Positions 25,901 to 33,399 of a stretch of DNA of 64,000 nucleotides are shown here, in pieces. The notes below the pieces were generated by a model. It did no database searches. It saw only the letters and a list, made by a program, of their open reading frames with translations, and was not told where the DNA came from. The DNA comes from Actinoplanes campanulatus. Lineage in GTDB: Bacteria > Actinomycetota > Actinomycetes > Mycobacteriales > Micromonosporaceae. Position 1 is the first letter of the stretch. Each line of letters begins with the position of its first letter. The DNA lies in NCBI RefSeq assembly GCF_014647795.1, contig NZ_BMPW01000036.1:19471-83470 (forward strand). Reading direction: 5' to 3'. The position numbers and the translations under genes were made by a program.

Positions 25901-28365
25901 GGCTGGTGGTAGCGGCGTTCGGTCCGGGCGTTCGGCGGGTTCGTGGTGCCGGTCAGCGCCGACTGGTCATTGCTCCAGACCGGGTTGTCGGAGAGGGCCC
26001 CCTGATCGAAGTTCGCCCGGTCGAAGTCCGTGCCGGTCAGCTGGATCGAGTAGGGGTTGCTCAGCAACTTGACCGCGTCGGCCCGGCGTTTGAGGGCGTC
26101 GAGCTCCTGCTTGCGGTGGTGCAACTCCCGGTCCAGGTAGAAGTCGCGCTGCTTGATGTCGAGCGCCCGCGCGGCCTTGTCCGCCTGCTGCCGAGCCACC
26201 CGCTGCCTGAGCCGGGTGTCCGCGATCTCGCGGTCCAGCGGCGTCAGGGTGCGCTGGACGATGTCGTTCTGAACGTCCAGCTTGTTCTGGTCGCGCTGGT
26301 CGAAGTACGCCTGCTCGGCCTGCTGCTGTTGCGGGGTCCGCTGTGTCAGGTGCGGAGCGCCGTGGGACGCGCCGGCCAGCGGCAGATCATTGCGGCCACC
26401 GTCCTGCCGCGACTGATCCTGGGATCCTGGCCGGTGGTCGGGCGAGGTGGACGGCCCGGTCTGCGACGGAATCGACGTGGACGGGCCGCCGGGAGTGCCG
26501 GTGCTCGGCTGACTCGGGCTCGTAACGTTCGTCGAAGTCGAAGTCGAAGTCGAAGTGGGAGACGACGTCGGGTTCGAGGTCGACGTCGTCGCGGTCGGGG
26601 TCCCGGTGGCGGCAGTGGTCGTGGTGTTCGTCGTCGCGGTGACCGGTGCGGTGCTGGTGGTGGCCGGTGAGGTGGAAACCGTCGTCGGGGATGAAGGCGA
26701 CGGCGACGTGGAGGTAGCCGTCGTAGGGGAGAACGACGGCGAGGTGGTCGGTGACGGTCCGACGTTCAGGCTGCTCGGGGTGCTTGGGCTGCTGTTCGCG
26801 AGCGACACGTTCGGGCTCGGCGAACTCATCGGGCCGCTGGTGGCCACCGACGGCCCACCGACCGGCCCGGAGTTGCCGGTGTTCGGGGCGAACGCCACCG
26901 GCCCGTTCGAAGCCGTGCTGGACGGAGCCGTATGCACCGACGGCGACGAGGTCGAGACGCTCGGACCGGTGTTGGCCGGCGCCTCGACGGTCGGCGTGAC
27001 CCCGGACAGCGTGACCCCACTGCTGGAGGTGGAGGTGGAGGCGCTGACCTGCGAATGAGTGGTCGTCGAGGCCTGAGCGGCGTCGTGGGAAGGCGAAGGC
27101 GAGGACGCCGGCGGAGACGACGACGGCGTCGAGGTGGAGGCGGAGCTGTGGCTCGCCGGAGACGACCCGCCACCGGACACGCTCCCGCCCGAGGAGGACG
27201 AGGAAGGCGACGAGGAGGACGAAGGCGACGAGGACGACGATGCGGAAGAGCCACCCTCCGACGCCCCCGAATCCGAGGACAGATCGCCGACCGCGGTGCT
27301 CACCCCCGTACCGGAAGAGGGGTTTGAAGCGGAAGACGAACCCGGCGCTGAATCACCCAGGGTGAGGCCCCCGGCGCCGTCGAGGCTGCCGCCGAGGTCC
27401 TTGAACTCCTGGCGGGTGCCGCCGACCGCCGACCCGGCCGCGCCGGACGTGGCCGCCTTGCCGAGGTCCTCCCAGCCGGGCAGCTCGCCGCCGACCAGGG
27501 ATCCGCCCAGCTCACCGAAGACCTCACCACCGGCGCCGCGGAACAGATTGTTCTTCCCGCCCGCGCCGACGCCGGCGATCGTGGACGCCGCGCCACCGGC
27601 CGCACCCGCCGCCGTCGACTGGAGCAGGTCACCGACCGAGAAGTCGTCGTGCCCGGCCGCGTCCTGGTACGCCTGCACGCCGAGGTTGGTGAGCGCCTCC
27701 TCCTTGGCCTCGTCCTTGGCCTCGTGCAGCGCCTTCTTACCGAGGTCCTTCAGGCCCTTCTTGGTGGCGATGTCCTTGAGCGCCCGCTGCCCGGCCTCCT
27801 TGAGCGCCTGCTTGACGCCCTTCTTGGCGAGCTGCGCGACCAGCTTCTTGAAGATCTGCTGGATCGCGAACCGGGTCGCCGCGATCAGACCGCCGGCGGC
27901 CGGCGACGCCGCACCCAGCGTGAGCACCACCGTGATGCCGAGGCCGATCAGTTCGATGACGAACAGGCCCAGCTCGATCCACGCCTCGAGTTTGGCGGCC
28001 TCGATGTCGGCGCCGCACTCCTTGACCATGTCGCCCATCGCGTCGGCGAACGTGATCAGCGCGTTGAGCGGGGCGTCCTCACCGTTGGCGACCTTGTGCC
28101 AGGCGTCGATGAAGGCCTCGATCGTGGTGCCGCTGCCGCCGTACGCGTCGATGAACCGCTGGGCCGCCACGGCGGCGTCCTCCCGCGGGGTCACCAGCGC
28201 TTCCGCCAGCCTGTACCACTGGTCGGCGACGTCCCAGGTCAGCTTTTCGTTGCCCTCGGGCCAGTCGAAACCGACCACCCATTCGAGAGCGTCGTACGCC
28301 CATCCGGGCAGGTCCCACGGCGAGAAGTCGAACGGGTGCGGGATCGGGCTCGGCAGGATCGTCAC
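22942..28365 (-). CDS. Polymorphic toxin: WXG100-like N-terminus, two papain-fold domains, RNase A-like C-terminus
   Basis: The 1807-residue product starts at a GTG four bases after the WXG-like gene. Residues 1-110 are a CpnT-type WXG100-like module, followed by a hydrophobic/glycine segment, a lysine-rich helix, a Ser/Thr/Pro stalk (about 330-680) and a coiled coil. Two papain-fold (Tox-PL, glutamine-deamidase type) domains follow with Cys877/His981/Asp996 and Cys1456/His1560/Asp1575; Cys-to-His spacing is 104 in both. A Pro-rich linker with VDTQPPAPP repeats separates them. The last 134 residues (HTIKRHSPDI to FFIVTTYPAG) match the bacterial CdiA-CT RNase A-like toxin fold, with His1674 and the terminal Thr-Tyr-Pro. 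Export by a type VII (ESX) system is inferred from the N-terminus and the gene before it. The RNase domain should be neutralised by the gene that follows. Confidence 0.88.
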   Translation of the reverse strand: MTILPSPIPHPFDFSPWDLPGWAYDALEWVVGFDWPEGNEKLTWDVADQWYRLAEALVTPREDAAVAAQRFIDAYGGSGTTIEAFIDAWHKVANGEDAPLNALITFADAMGDMVKECGADIEAAKLEAWIELGLFVIELIGLGITVVLTLGAASPAAGGLIAATRFAIQQIFKKLVAQLAKKGVKQALKEAGQRALKDIATKKGLKDLGKKALHEAKDEAKEEALTNLGVQAYQDAAGHDDFSVGDLLQSTAAGAAGGAASTIAGVGAGGKNNLFRGAGGEVFGELGGSLVGGELPGWEDLGKAATSGAAGSAVGGTRQEFKDLGGSLDGAGGLTLGDSAPGSSSASNPSSGTGVSTAVGDLSSDSGASEGGSSASSSSSPSSSSSPSSSSSGGSVSGGGSSPASHSSASTSTPSSSPPASSPSPSHDAAQASTTTHSQVSASTSTSSSGVTLSGVTPTVEAPANTGPSVSTSSPSVHTAPSSTASNGPVAFAPNTGNSGPVGGPSVATSGPMSSPSPNVSLANSSPSTPSSLNVGPSPTTSPSFSPTTATSTSPSPSSPTTVSTSPATTSTAPVTATTNTTTTAATGTPTATTSTSNPTSSPTSTSTSTSTNVTSPSQPSTGTPGGPSTSIPSQTGPSTSPDHRPGSQDQSRQDGGRNDLPLAGASHGAPHLTQRTPQQQQAEQAYFDQRDQNKLDVQNDIVQRTLTPLDREIADTRLRQRVARQQADKAARALDIKQRDFYLDRELHHRKQELDALKRRADAVKLLSNPYSIQLTGTDFDRANFDQGALSDNPVWSNDQSALTGTTNPPNARTERRYHQPGGLRVPLAMHQEDLERLVPRDQNGRPLRTPDPRGPWLRLMNDGGPASDPTRGVNCLDCSLSFLETYLHGRPTVAAARTVDAYNYGLPDRHVGEADGHHRAERVTGSGFTEVTPHVGNRSDADAKNDIDQGFARIARTLLQGGHGSTAIIINQWSGGSAHAWNAVNHNGVLYFIDPQSGVCVDATNFAGGPGHRTLYGHNGTNDPSNVIQLNALLLDGQGNPMAVPNTPPAPHYSSRTTPPPPPLAYQQQQAQPQPPVTQPSPPPAPPAPPPVPPVNTAPPVDTQPPAPPVDTQPPAPPSVNTEPTPTVSTPPAVDTQQAQTVTPSPSVEQSTTVDDSPVDESSVQARAEDGPAVRTSVEDSAPSPENERVTRTGEKESSPSTEAEPDREVFDPLAVLDPKSMDAPTDSDPLSVLDPGPRTEPEVTLAETPAVDAMADQQARENYQYENERTRREFDENHRQEMGRDLRKQAETKRAQADDLRYPLRSADERGDLAEADRIVADRRRLEVDADDLEVRASDIERGGEIGDVEVTGAEWERLNESASDLAPGPVETGDRSALTGDDSPRSIDTTRRYHQRGGLRPPLRVHQTDLERAVPRDDDGHPVRQADPRDGEWFGLVNDGGPEADPTRSINCGDTVLSLFDTYMHGRPRVSAPRTFDGYRNGDPSRPYGAERGVSARIEATTGGRFEGLTDVGALDPENARNEVRLAEGRLRNHLLGLGHGSFAFVTTQDQAGRTHAFAAVNQNGTILYLDAQTRQISESGPMHSGRNVPCDVMRFDALTVDGEGRPRPMTAGDPPHIATDPSGAPDPNDTRSEDEKLADIMRRLDQLGEAPPRLHMTDHDEKYKDNGAHTIKRHSPDIPLRRDLNLKTIEGRIYGDSGWDGYTSASYQWTDSSTMNREINKYLRDNWEEIRSDLAMEGEHVRLFDAGHRVGQGFHNKGMHGVGPRQAEFGETSIVKIVISLVEDSDPAEFFIVTTYPAGLGY
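25007..25060 (-). repeat. Tandem 27-base repeat in the toxin linker
   Basis: Two perfect, adjacent 27-base copies encode VDTQPPAPP repeats in the proline-rich linker between the two papain-fold domains, with degenerate copies on either side. It is a flexible spacer that can change length by slippage without breaking the frame. Confidence 0.85.
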
Positions 28366-28369
28366 GGCA

Positions 28370-28705
28370 TCAGGCCCCGTACGACTTGGTGACGGTGTCG
28401 GAGGACCGCGCGTCGGCGCCCAGGTTGTCCTCGACCGAGGCGATGGCCGCGTCGCCGAGGCCCTGCACATACCCGGAGATCTTCCCGAACGCATCGGTGA
28501 ACTGCTGCAACAGCGGACCGTAGTTCTGCTGGAAGGCGGCGCCGATGTCGTCGCGGCCCCACGGCTGGCCCTGACTGGCCGCGTTCACCTCGGCGACCGT
28601 GCTGTTGTTCAGGCTGACCAGCTGTTTCCCGGCGGCCGACAGGTCCCGGCCGGCGGCGGTGGCACGTTGCGGATCGAGGTACAGCTCACCGGTCATCGTC
28701 GTCAC
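28370..28705 (-). CDS. WXG100-like type VII secretion partner
   Basis: This 111-residue helical protein has the size and helix-turn-helix hairpin pattern of ESX substrates. A WGRDDIGAAFQQNYGPLLQQ segment sits in the middle (a tryptophan-glycine turn like WxG) and a second helix FGKISGYVQGLGDAAIASVE follows. Such proteins pair with or escort a larger toxin to the type VII apparatus. It sits directly between the YbaB-like gene, which it overlaps by 20 bases if the first ATG is used (11 if the second is used), and the toxin, four bases away. No ESX ATPase or membrane core gene is in the window. Confidence 0.75.
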   Translation of the reverse strand: MTTMTGELYLDPQRATAAGRDLSAAGKQLVSLNNSTVAEVNAASQGQPWGRDDIGAAFQQNYGPLLQQFTDAFGKISGYVQGLGDAAIASVEDNLGADARSSDTVTKSYGA

Positions 28706-29114
28706 CGGCCTCCCGCATCAGCCGGTCCTGGCGGGCCAGCAGGCCACCGAAGTCGCCGTCACGCATGAACCGTGCCCCCGGCGAGTCGGCCGGAAGGTAC
28801 TCACCGACCATCGCCTGCACCTGGTCTGTCGTCTTCGCGACAGCCTGCTCGACGGTCCGCAGAATCGTCCGGGACAGCTGGTCCGGATCCTGACGGCGGT
28901 AGACCTCCCGGTCCAGCTTCAGGTCGACCAACTGGCCGCGGGCGCCGACGGTCGCCTTCACCAGACCGTCCGGCGACTCCGCGGTGACGGAAAGCCTGGC
29001 CAGCCGGTCCTGAATGTCGTCGAGGCCCAGGCGCAGACGCTGGTACTGCGACACCACGTCGTCGAAACGCGCACGCAGCGCATGGTTCGGATCGCGGTCG
29101 GCCTGTCTGCTCAC
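28686..29114 (-). CDS. YbaB/EbfC-family protein
   Basis: The 142-residue product has a YbaB/EbfC nucleoid-associated fold: an N-terminal coiled coil (FDDVVSQYQRLRLGLDDIQD) and the central strands VTAESPDGLVKATVGARGQL, then VDLKLDREVY. In actinobacteria, YbaB-like proteins of this size often precede WXG100-like genes and large secreted toxins. A chaperone or assembly role in type VII secretion is suggested by that pattern; DNA binding is the classical function. It is the first gene of the toxin operon and is divergent from the deaminase/SUKH pair. Confidence 0.8.
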   Translation of the reverse strand: MSRQADRDPNHALRARFDDVVSQYQRLRLGLDDIQDRLARLSVTAESPDGLVKATVGARGQLVDLKLDREVYRRQDPDQLSRTILRTVEQAVAKTTDQVQAMVGEYLPADSPGARFMRDGDFGGLLARQDRLMREAGDDDDR

Positions 29115-29209
29115 GGTGGTCTCCCCGAGGACTCGCGAATTGACTGGAGCAACCTACCAGCAGCTCTCTGCTCTAAGCTCCCCTCGCGATGGTTGAAGGA
29201 GGCAGCTGG

Positions 29210-30403
29210 ATGATCACGCTCGCCGAGGCGCGGGAGATCGCCACGGGATGGGCTCACCGGCAGACGGTCCGGCGCGGCTACCCGTGCACACCGCAGGTCG
29301 ATGAGTTGGCGCTCGGCTACGCGGTCTGGATGCGGCTGCCGCCGGAGGCGCGGACCGGGCCGGGCGAGGACGTGATCACCGTCATAGACCGGGAGACCGG
29401 CCGGCTCTCGCACTGGCCGCCGGCGCCGTCCGAGGAGCTCGACCAGCGCTACACCGCCCGCCGGGATGCCGCCGTCGGGTTGCACCAGACCTCCGATCCG
29501 GTCGCTGAGCTGCGGCGGGAGGCGTATCGGCGGGTCAGCCCCTCGGTCGCCGCGCACTTCACCACCTCCGACGGGCGGCTGTTCCGGGCCCGCGGCGCCA
29601 AGGGCGACCAGGAGCTGCGGCACCACCCGCTGGTCGCCGAACGGCTGGCCGCGATCGCGCCGGGGGAGATGGTCCGCGGGGCGGAGCGGCACGCTGAGCT
29701 GCTGGTCGTCTCCGACGTCCTGTACGAGGCGGGCAGCCTGGGCGGCGGGCAGTTCGAGACGTTCCACATCCGGGAGAGCGGCGACCCCCGTGGCGGGGAG
29801 CCCGCGACACCCTGCTTCACCTGCTGTGACGTGCTCGTGGCGCTGGGTGTGCTGGGGGAGGACGACCGCACGTACCGTAGGATCCGCCGCCTTGCCGAAG
29901 GCACCGATCCGCGGCCGGGCCGGTTCCCGCCGGACGTGGCGTGGGAACTCGCCGCCGAAGGCTGGGAGCCTTCACCCGTGCGGGAACGTCGCGCTTCAGC
30001 GGTCCTTCGGGCCATCGAGGAGAACAAAGGCGCGGAGTACGAGCTGAGGCGCTTCCCGGCCGCGGAGGCCGCGTTCCTGGAGTTCTACGACGTCGCCCCG
30101 AACCGCAACTGTCCCGGCGTCGCGCAGCGGGTCCGCTGGTTCCAGTTGGGCACCGGGTCGCCGCGTCACCTGGCCGACCCGCTGGGCGAGTTCGGCCGGG
30201 CCGTCGGTGCCCGGATGTTCCCGCTCGGCATCGAGGGCTACGAGGAGGCGGTGCTCGCGATCGACGAGCGCGGCCGGGTGTTCTCCCTCGACCAGGGCGG
30301 CGAGTGGTTCATCGGCGAGACCCTCGACGAGGCGATCGTCGCGCTGCTCACCGGCCTGCCGGCCGCCCGCATCCGTGACGATGGCACCTGGAGTCAGCGA
30401 TGA
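29210..30403 (+). CDS. Imm35-like/YwqJ-type deaminase/SUKH-3 fusion protein, copy 1
   Basis: I start at the ATG eight bases after AAGGAGG, giving 397 residues. Residues 1-75 resemble the Imm35/YrhB segment (MITLAEAREIATGWAHRQTV to VITVIDRETGRLSHWP). Residues 105-215 carry a cytidine-deaminase-like zinc site of the YwqJ toxin group: H161-A-E163 in RGAERHAELLVVS and C202/C205 in TPCFTCCDVL. Residues about 265-390 match SUKH-3 immunity domains (FGRAVGARMFPLGIEGYEEA, VLAIDERGRVFSLDQGGEWF). Toxin-like catalysis and immunity-like domains are thus in one chain. It overlaps the next, paralogous gene by ATGA. The target of deamination is unknown. Confidence 0.82.
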   Translation: MITLAEAREIATGWAHRQTVRRGYPCTPQVDELALGYAVWMRLPPEARTGPGEDVITVIDRETGRLSHWPPAPSEELDQRYTARRDAAVGLHQTSDPVAELRREAYRRVSPSVAAHFTTSDGRLFRARGAKGDQELRHHPLVAERLAAIAPGEMVRGAERHAELLVVSDVLYEAGSLGGGQFETFHIRESGDPRGGEPATPCFTCCDVLVALGVLGEDDRTYRRIRRLAEGTDPRPGRFPPDVAWELAAEGWEPSPVRERRASAVLRAIEENKGAEYELRRFPAAEAAFLEFYDVAPNRNCPGVAQRVRWFQLGTGSPRHLADPLGEFGRAVGARMFPLGIEGYEEAVLAIDERGRVFSLDQGGEWFIGETLDEAIVALLTGLPAARIRDDGTWSQR

Positions 30404-31644
30404 TCAGCCGTACCGAAGCCGAAGCCGCCGCCGCTGCCTGGGCGCGCGCCGAGACGCTGACCCGTGGGCAGCAGTGGCGGGCATCTGTCGAGGAGTTCGA
30501 CCAGGGGTTCATCGTCCGGACCGTCGCGGACGGCCCGGCCGACCCGGGCGCCGGTGTGACCGTCATCGACCGGGAGACCGGCCGCGTCTCGACCTGGCCG
30601 GCCTGGCCGTCGGAAACCCTCAAGGAGCAGTACGAGCAGCGCCGCCCCGAGGTGGTCGGCCCGCCGAGGACCGCCGACCCCGAGGTCCAGCTCCGCCGCG
30701 AGATCCACCGTCGGCCCGCCCCTTCGGTGGCCGCCCACGCGACCGTGGACGGCCGTGTCTACATCGCCCGCGGCGCCAAGGGCGACCAGAAACTCAACCA
30801 CCACCGGCTCGTGCTGGAGCGGCTCGCCGAACAGTCACCGCGGGAGACGGTCCGCGGCTGTGAGCGGCACGCCGAACTGATCGCCTGCTCGGACGCGCTG
30901 CACGACATCGATCGCCGGCGGCACATGGCCGGTCAGGCCCCGCTGACGCTCGACGACGCCCGGGAGCTGCTGCGGGCCTCCCAGTTCCAGACGTTCCAGA
31001 TCCACGCGCCCGGCGACCCGCTCGCCGGCAGGCCGAACGACCCGTGCGAGACCTGCACCTACGTGCTCACCCAGTTGCGGCTCATGCCGTGGGGCAAGAC
31101 CGGGGCGCTGCACCACTTCGTCGCCCCGCCCCGGCCCAACCCGGATCCGGCCCGGTTCTCCGACACGCTCGCGTCGGAGATGCTCAACCACGGCTGGTTC
31201 CCGGACGTGCCGAACGAGTACAACACCGAGATGATCGAGACCCTGGTGGAGAGCGACGTGCTCCCGGTCCACGGCCAGCAACACCAGCATGAATGGTTCC
31301 CGGCGGCGGGGGAGGCGTACGGGCACACCAACCTGCTCGTGCTGTCGCGCCGGGCGCCCGGCCTGGAACAGCGCTCCCGGATGGTGCATGTCAACCCCGT
31401 CGACGCCGCGCACACCGCCGACCTGCTCCACGAGTTCGGGCAGGTCATCGGGGTGCGACTGTTCCCGCTGGGCCGGGTCAACGACGAGTCGGTCCTGGCG
31501 ATCGACGAACACGGACGGGTGTTCGACCTCGACCAGGCCGGCGAGTGGTTCGTCGCCGACACGTACATCGAGGCTTTGGAGACCCTGGTGCTGGGCAAAC
31601 GCACCTACCGTGTCCGCGACGACGGCACCTGGGGCCCTGAGTAG
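30400..31644 (+). CDS. Imm35-like/YwqJ-type deaminase/SUKH-3 fusion protein, copy 2
   Basis: This 414-residue paralogue of the preceding protein has the same three-part layout: an Imm35-like start (ISRTEAEAAAAAWARAETLT, VTVIDRETGRVSTWP), a zinc deaminase core and a SUKH-3 end. The core keeps H157-A-E159 in RGCERHAELIACSD and C216/C219 in DPCETCTYVL. The SUKH-3 part ends with FGQVIGVRLFPLGRVNDESV and LAIDEHGRVFDLDQAGEWFV. It has an insertion of about 15 residues between the two zinc motifs compared with copy 1. The two genes are translationally coupled, so the proteins may act as a heteromer or be a recent duplication that diverged. Confidence 0.82.
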   Translation: MISRTEAEAAAAAWARAETLTRGQQWRASVEEFDQGFIVRTVADGPADPGAGVTVIDRETGRVSTWPAWPSETLKEQYEQRRPEVVGPPRTADPEVQLRREIHRRPAPSVAAHATVDGRVYIARGAKGDQKLNHHRLVLERLAEQSPRETVRGCERHAELIACSDALHDIDRRRHMAGQAPLTLDDARELLRASQFQTFQIHAPGDPLAGRPNDPCETCTYVLTQLRLMPWGKTGALHHFVAPPRPNPDPARFSDTLASEMLNHGWFPDVPNEYNTEMIETLVESDVLPVHGQQHQHEWFPAAGEAYGHTNLLVLSRRAPGLEQRSRMVHVNPVDAAHTADLLHEFGQVIGVRLFPLGRVNDESVLAIDEHGRVFDLDQAGEWFVADTYIEALETLVLGKRTYRVRDDGTWGPE

Positions 31645-31664
31645 CTCGCCGTCGCTGCGGCGGT

Positions 31665-33323
31665 TCACAGTTTGGTGGCCCGCGTCAGCACACGGAAGTC
31701 GAGTATCTGTTCTCCTCGTTCGAGACCGTGGGCGATCTCGGCGATGACCTGCAGTCGTGCCTTCTCGTAGGCCACGAGCTCGTGTGACGTCCGATATCGG
31801 GTGACCGCGTCATCGGTGTCGAGGTACAGCTGGGCGGCCCGATGGTTGATGTCGGCGGCGGCGCGGCCGGGCCGGCTCGTCGTCGCGTGCAGAAGCGCCG
31901 AGAACAGTGCCAGAGCCTCGGCCAGGCGGATCGTCGCCCGCAGGTGGGTGGAGATGCCGTCGGTGCCGGCGCGCCGGACCTGCTCGATGGCGTGCTCCGA
32001 GTGGCGGATGCCGTCGACCGCCATTCTTCGTGCCCGCTCCAGATTGAAGGCGCTGCGTGAGCGGAGCACCTCGGAGAGGGCTCGCCGCCGCCATGCTGCC
32101 TGGCCGATCGCGATGAGCCCGGACGGCACGGGATCGGTGTCGGTCGCCGTGGCGAAGCCGTTCAGCACATGGGCGGACTCCGCGTACTTCCGCCGTGCGG
32201 AGTAGACGACCGACAGATTGAGCGTCGCCTCCGCGAGCAGCGGGCGGGGTGCGCCACGTGCGACCGCGGTGTGGTACCAGCCCGAAGCGAGGGAATGCAG
32301 CGCCGGATAGTCGCCGGCGGCCCTGGTCACCACGGCCGCGGCACGGCCGCACCAATGCTGGTCGAGCCGGGGGGAGACGGAGGGTTCGAGCCATGCCAGC
32401 AGGAGCGCGAGATCAGGATCGGTGGCGCCGCGCCGGCCCTGACCCTCCAGTGTGCGGATGGCCGACATCACGGTCTCGGTCTCGGAGTCCATGCCGATCA
32501 TGTCGCTGACCAGCGCGCTCGGGATGATGATGGGCGGCGGCGTTCCGCCGGCGGGTGGCCGCGCGGCGTTGCCGGGCAGCGCCTCCAGCAGGTCCCAGAT
32601 GGCGATGCTCATCCTGGCTTCGGCGCGGGCGTGGCGTACCTGATTGATCGGTTGTTCCGGGCGCCCGAGGGATCCGCTGAGGCGGGACCGGTTGTGCCGG
32701 AACTCCCACCAGTCGAGGTCCTGCCAGAGTTCGTCGCGGGTGCCGGGGACGGGGCCACAGGTACGGCGTGCGGAGCGCAACGCGTTGAGCAGCAGCCCGC
32801 GAAGATCGTCCTGATCGAAGCGTCCCGTCAAGCGGCTGAACCAGTCCGACCCGGTCGGCGGTGGTTCGACGGCCGGCCGGAACGGTCCGGGGCCGGGCGA
32901 GGGCGCCCACGCCCCGGCGAGCTTCTCCAGGGCCTTTCGCCGGCACTGCCGGACACCGCTGGCACCGAGCAGATGCGCGTCCCGCGATCGTTTGCGGCCG
33001 GTCGTGACCGTCACGGCCGGCAGCAGTGTTGCGATGCTCGGGCTTTCGTCGCTCGTCGTCGCCGGCAGCCGGGTCAGTTCGAGCCCGTAGCTGAACGACA
33101 CCACCGCATGTTCGACATCCGACAGGATCTTCGCTCGGCTGACCTGATCCAGCAACATCCGTCTTGTCTGGCCGAGCGGGCGCCGCAGACCGGTCGCCGG
33201 ATCGATGAAATAGCCGGACAGCGAAGTCGGCGCCACCCTGGTTCTCGGGGAGCAGGTGCCGTCCAGAACGGACCGGAAGCAATTCAGAAGATCATGCAGC
33301 TCCTCGGCCTCCGGCTGGATCAC
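31665..33323 (-). CDS. Helical-repeat protein of unknown function
   Basis: This 552-residue soluble protein belongs to no family I recognise. The C-terminal half has alternating amphipathic helices (LHSLASGWYHTAVARG, LLAEATLNLSVVYSARRKYA, RRMAVDGIRHSEHAIEQVRR) that look like divergent TPRs. The N-terminal half is rich in basic residues and tryptophans, with no catalytic signature visible. It is divergent from the radical SAM cassette with only about 75 bases between the starts. A regulatory or scaffold role for that cassette is possible but unproven. It converges on the SUKH pair with a gap of 20 bases. Confidence 0.65.
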   Translation of the reverse strand: MIQPEAEELHDLLNCFRSVLDGTCSPRTRVAPTSLSGYFIDPATGLRRPLGQTRRMLLDQVSRAKILSDVEHAVVSFSYGLELTRLPATTSDESPSIATLLPAVTVTTGRKRSRDAHLLGASGVRQCRRKALEKLAGAWAPSPGPGPFRPAVEPPPTGSDWFSRLTGRFDQDDLRGLLLNALRSARRTCGPVPGTRDELWQDLDWWEFRHNRSRLSGSLGRPEQPINQVRHARAEARMSIAIWDLLEALPGNAARPPAGGTPPPIIIPSALVSDMIGMDSETETVMSAIRTLEGQGRRGATDPDLALLLAWLEPSVSPRLDQHWCGRAAAVVTRAAGDYPALHSLASGWYHTAVARGAPRPLLAEATLNLSVVYSARRKYAESAHVLNGFATATDTDPVPSGLIAIGQAAWRRRALSEVLRSRSAFNLERARRMAVDGIRHSEHAIEQVRRAGTDGISTHLRATIRLAEALALFSALLHATTSRPGRAAADINHRAAQLYLDTDDAVTRYRTSHELVAYEKARLQVIAEIAHGLERGEQILDFRVLTRATKL

Positions 33324-33399
33324 GCATCAACGCTATCAAGGTCGAACCCGTGTTACGTTCCAGAAGTGATCGGTTGACGTCGATGTGGGCGGGGGAAGC

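Noticed and set aside
26524-26560. Short GTCGAA-type tandem repeat as a CRISPR or regulatory repeat
   Set aside because: It is a coding repeat for Thr-Ser in the low-complexity toxin stalk, with no spacers.
24091-26670. An 859-codon plus-strand frame opposite the toxin
   Set aside because: Arginine/leucine/glycine-rich and without pattern; it mirrors the papain-fold and stalk codons of the toxin.
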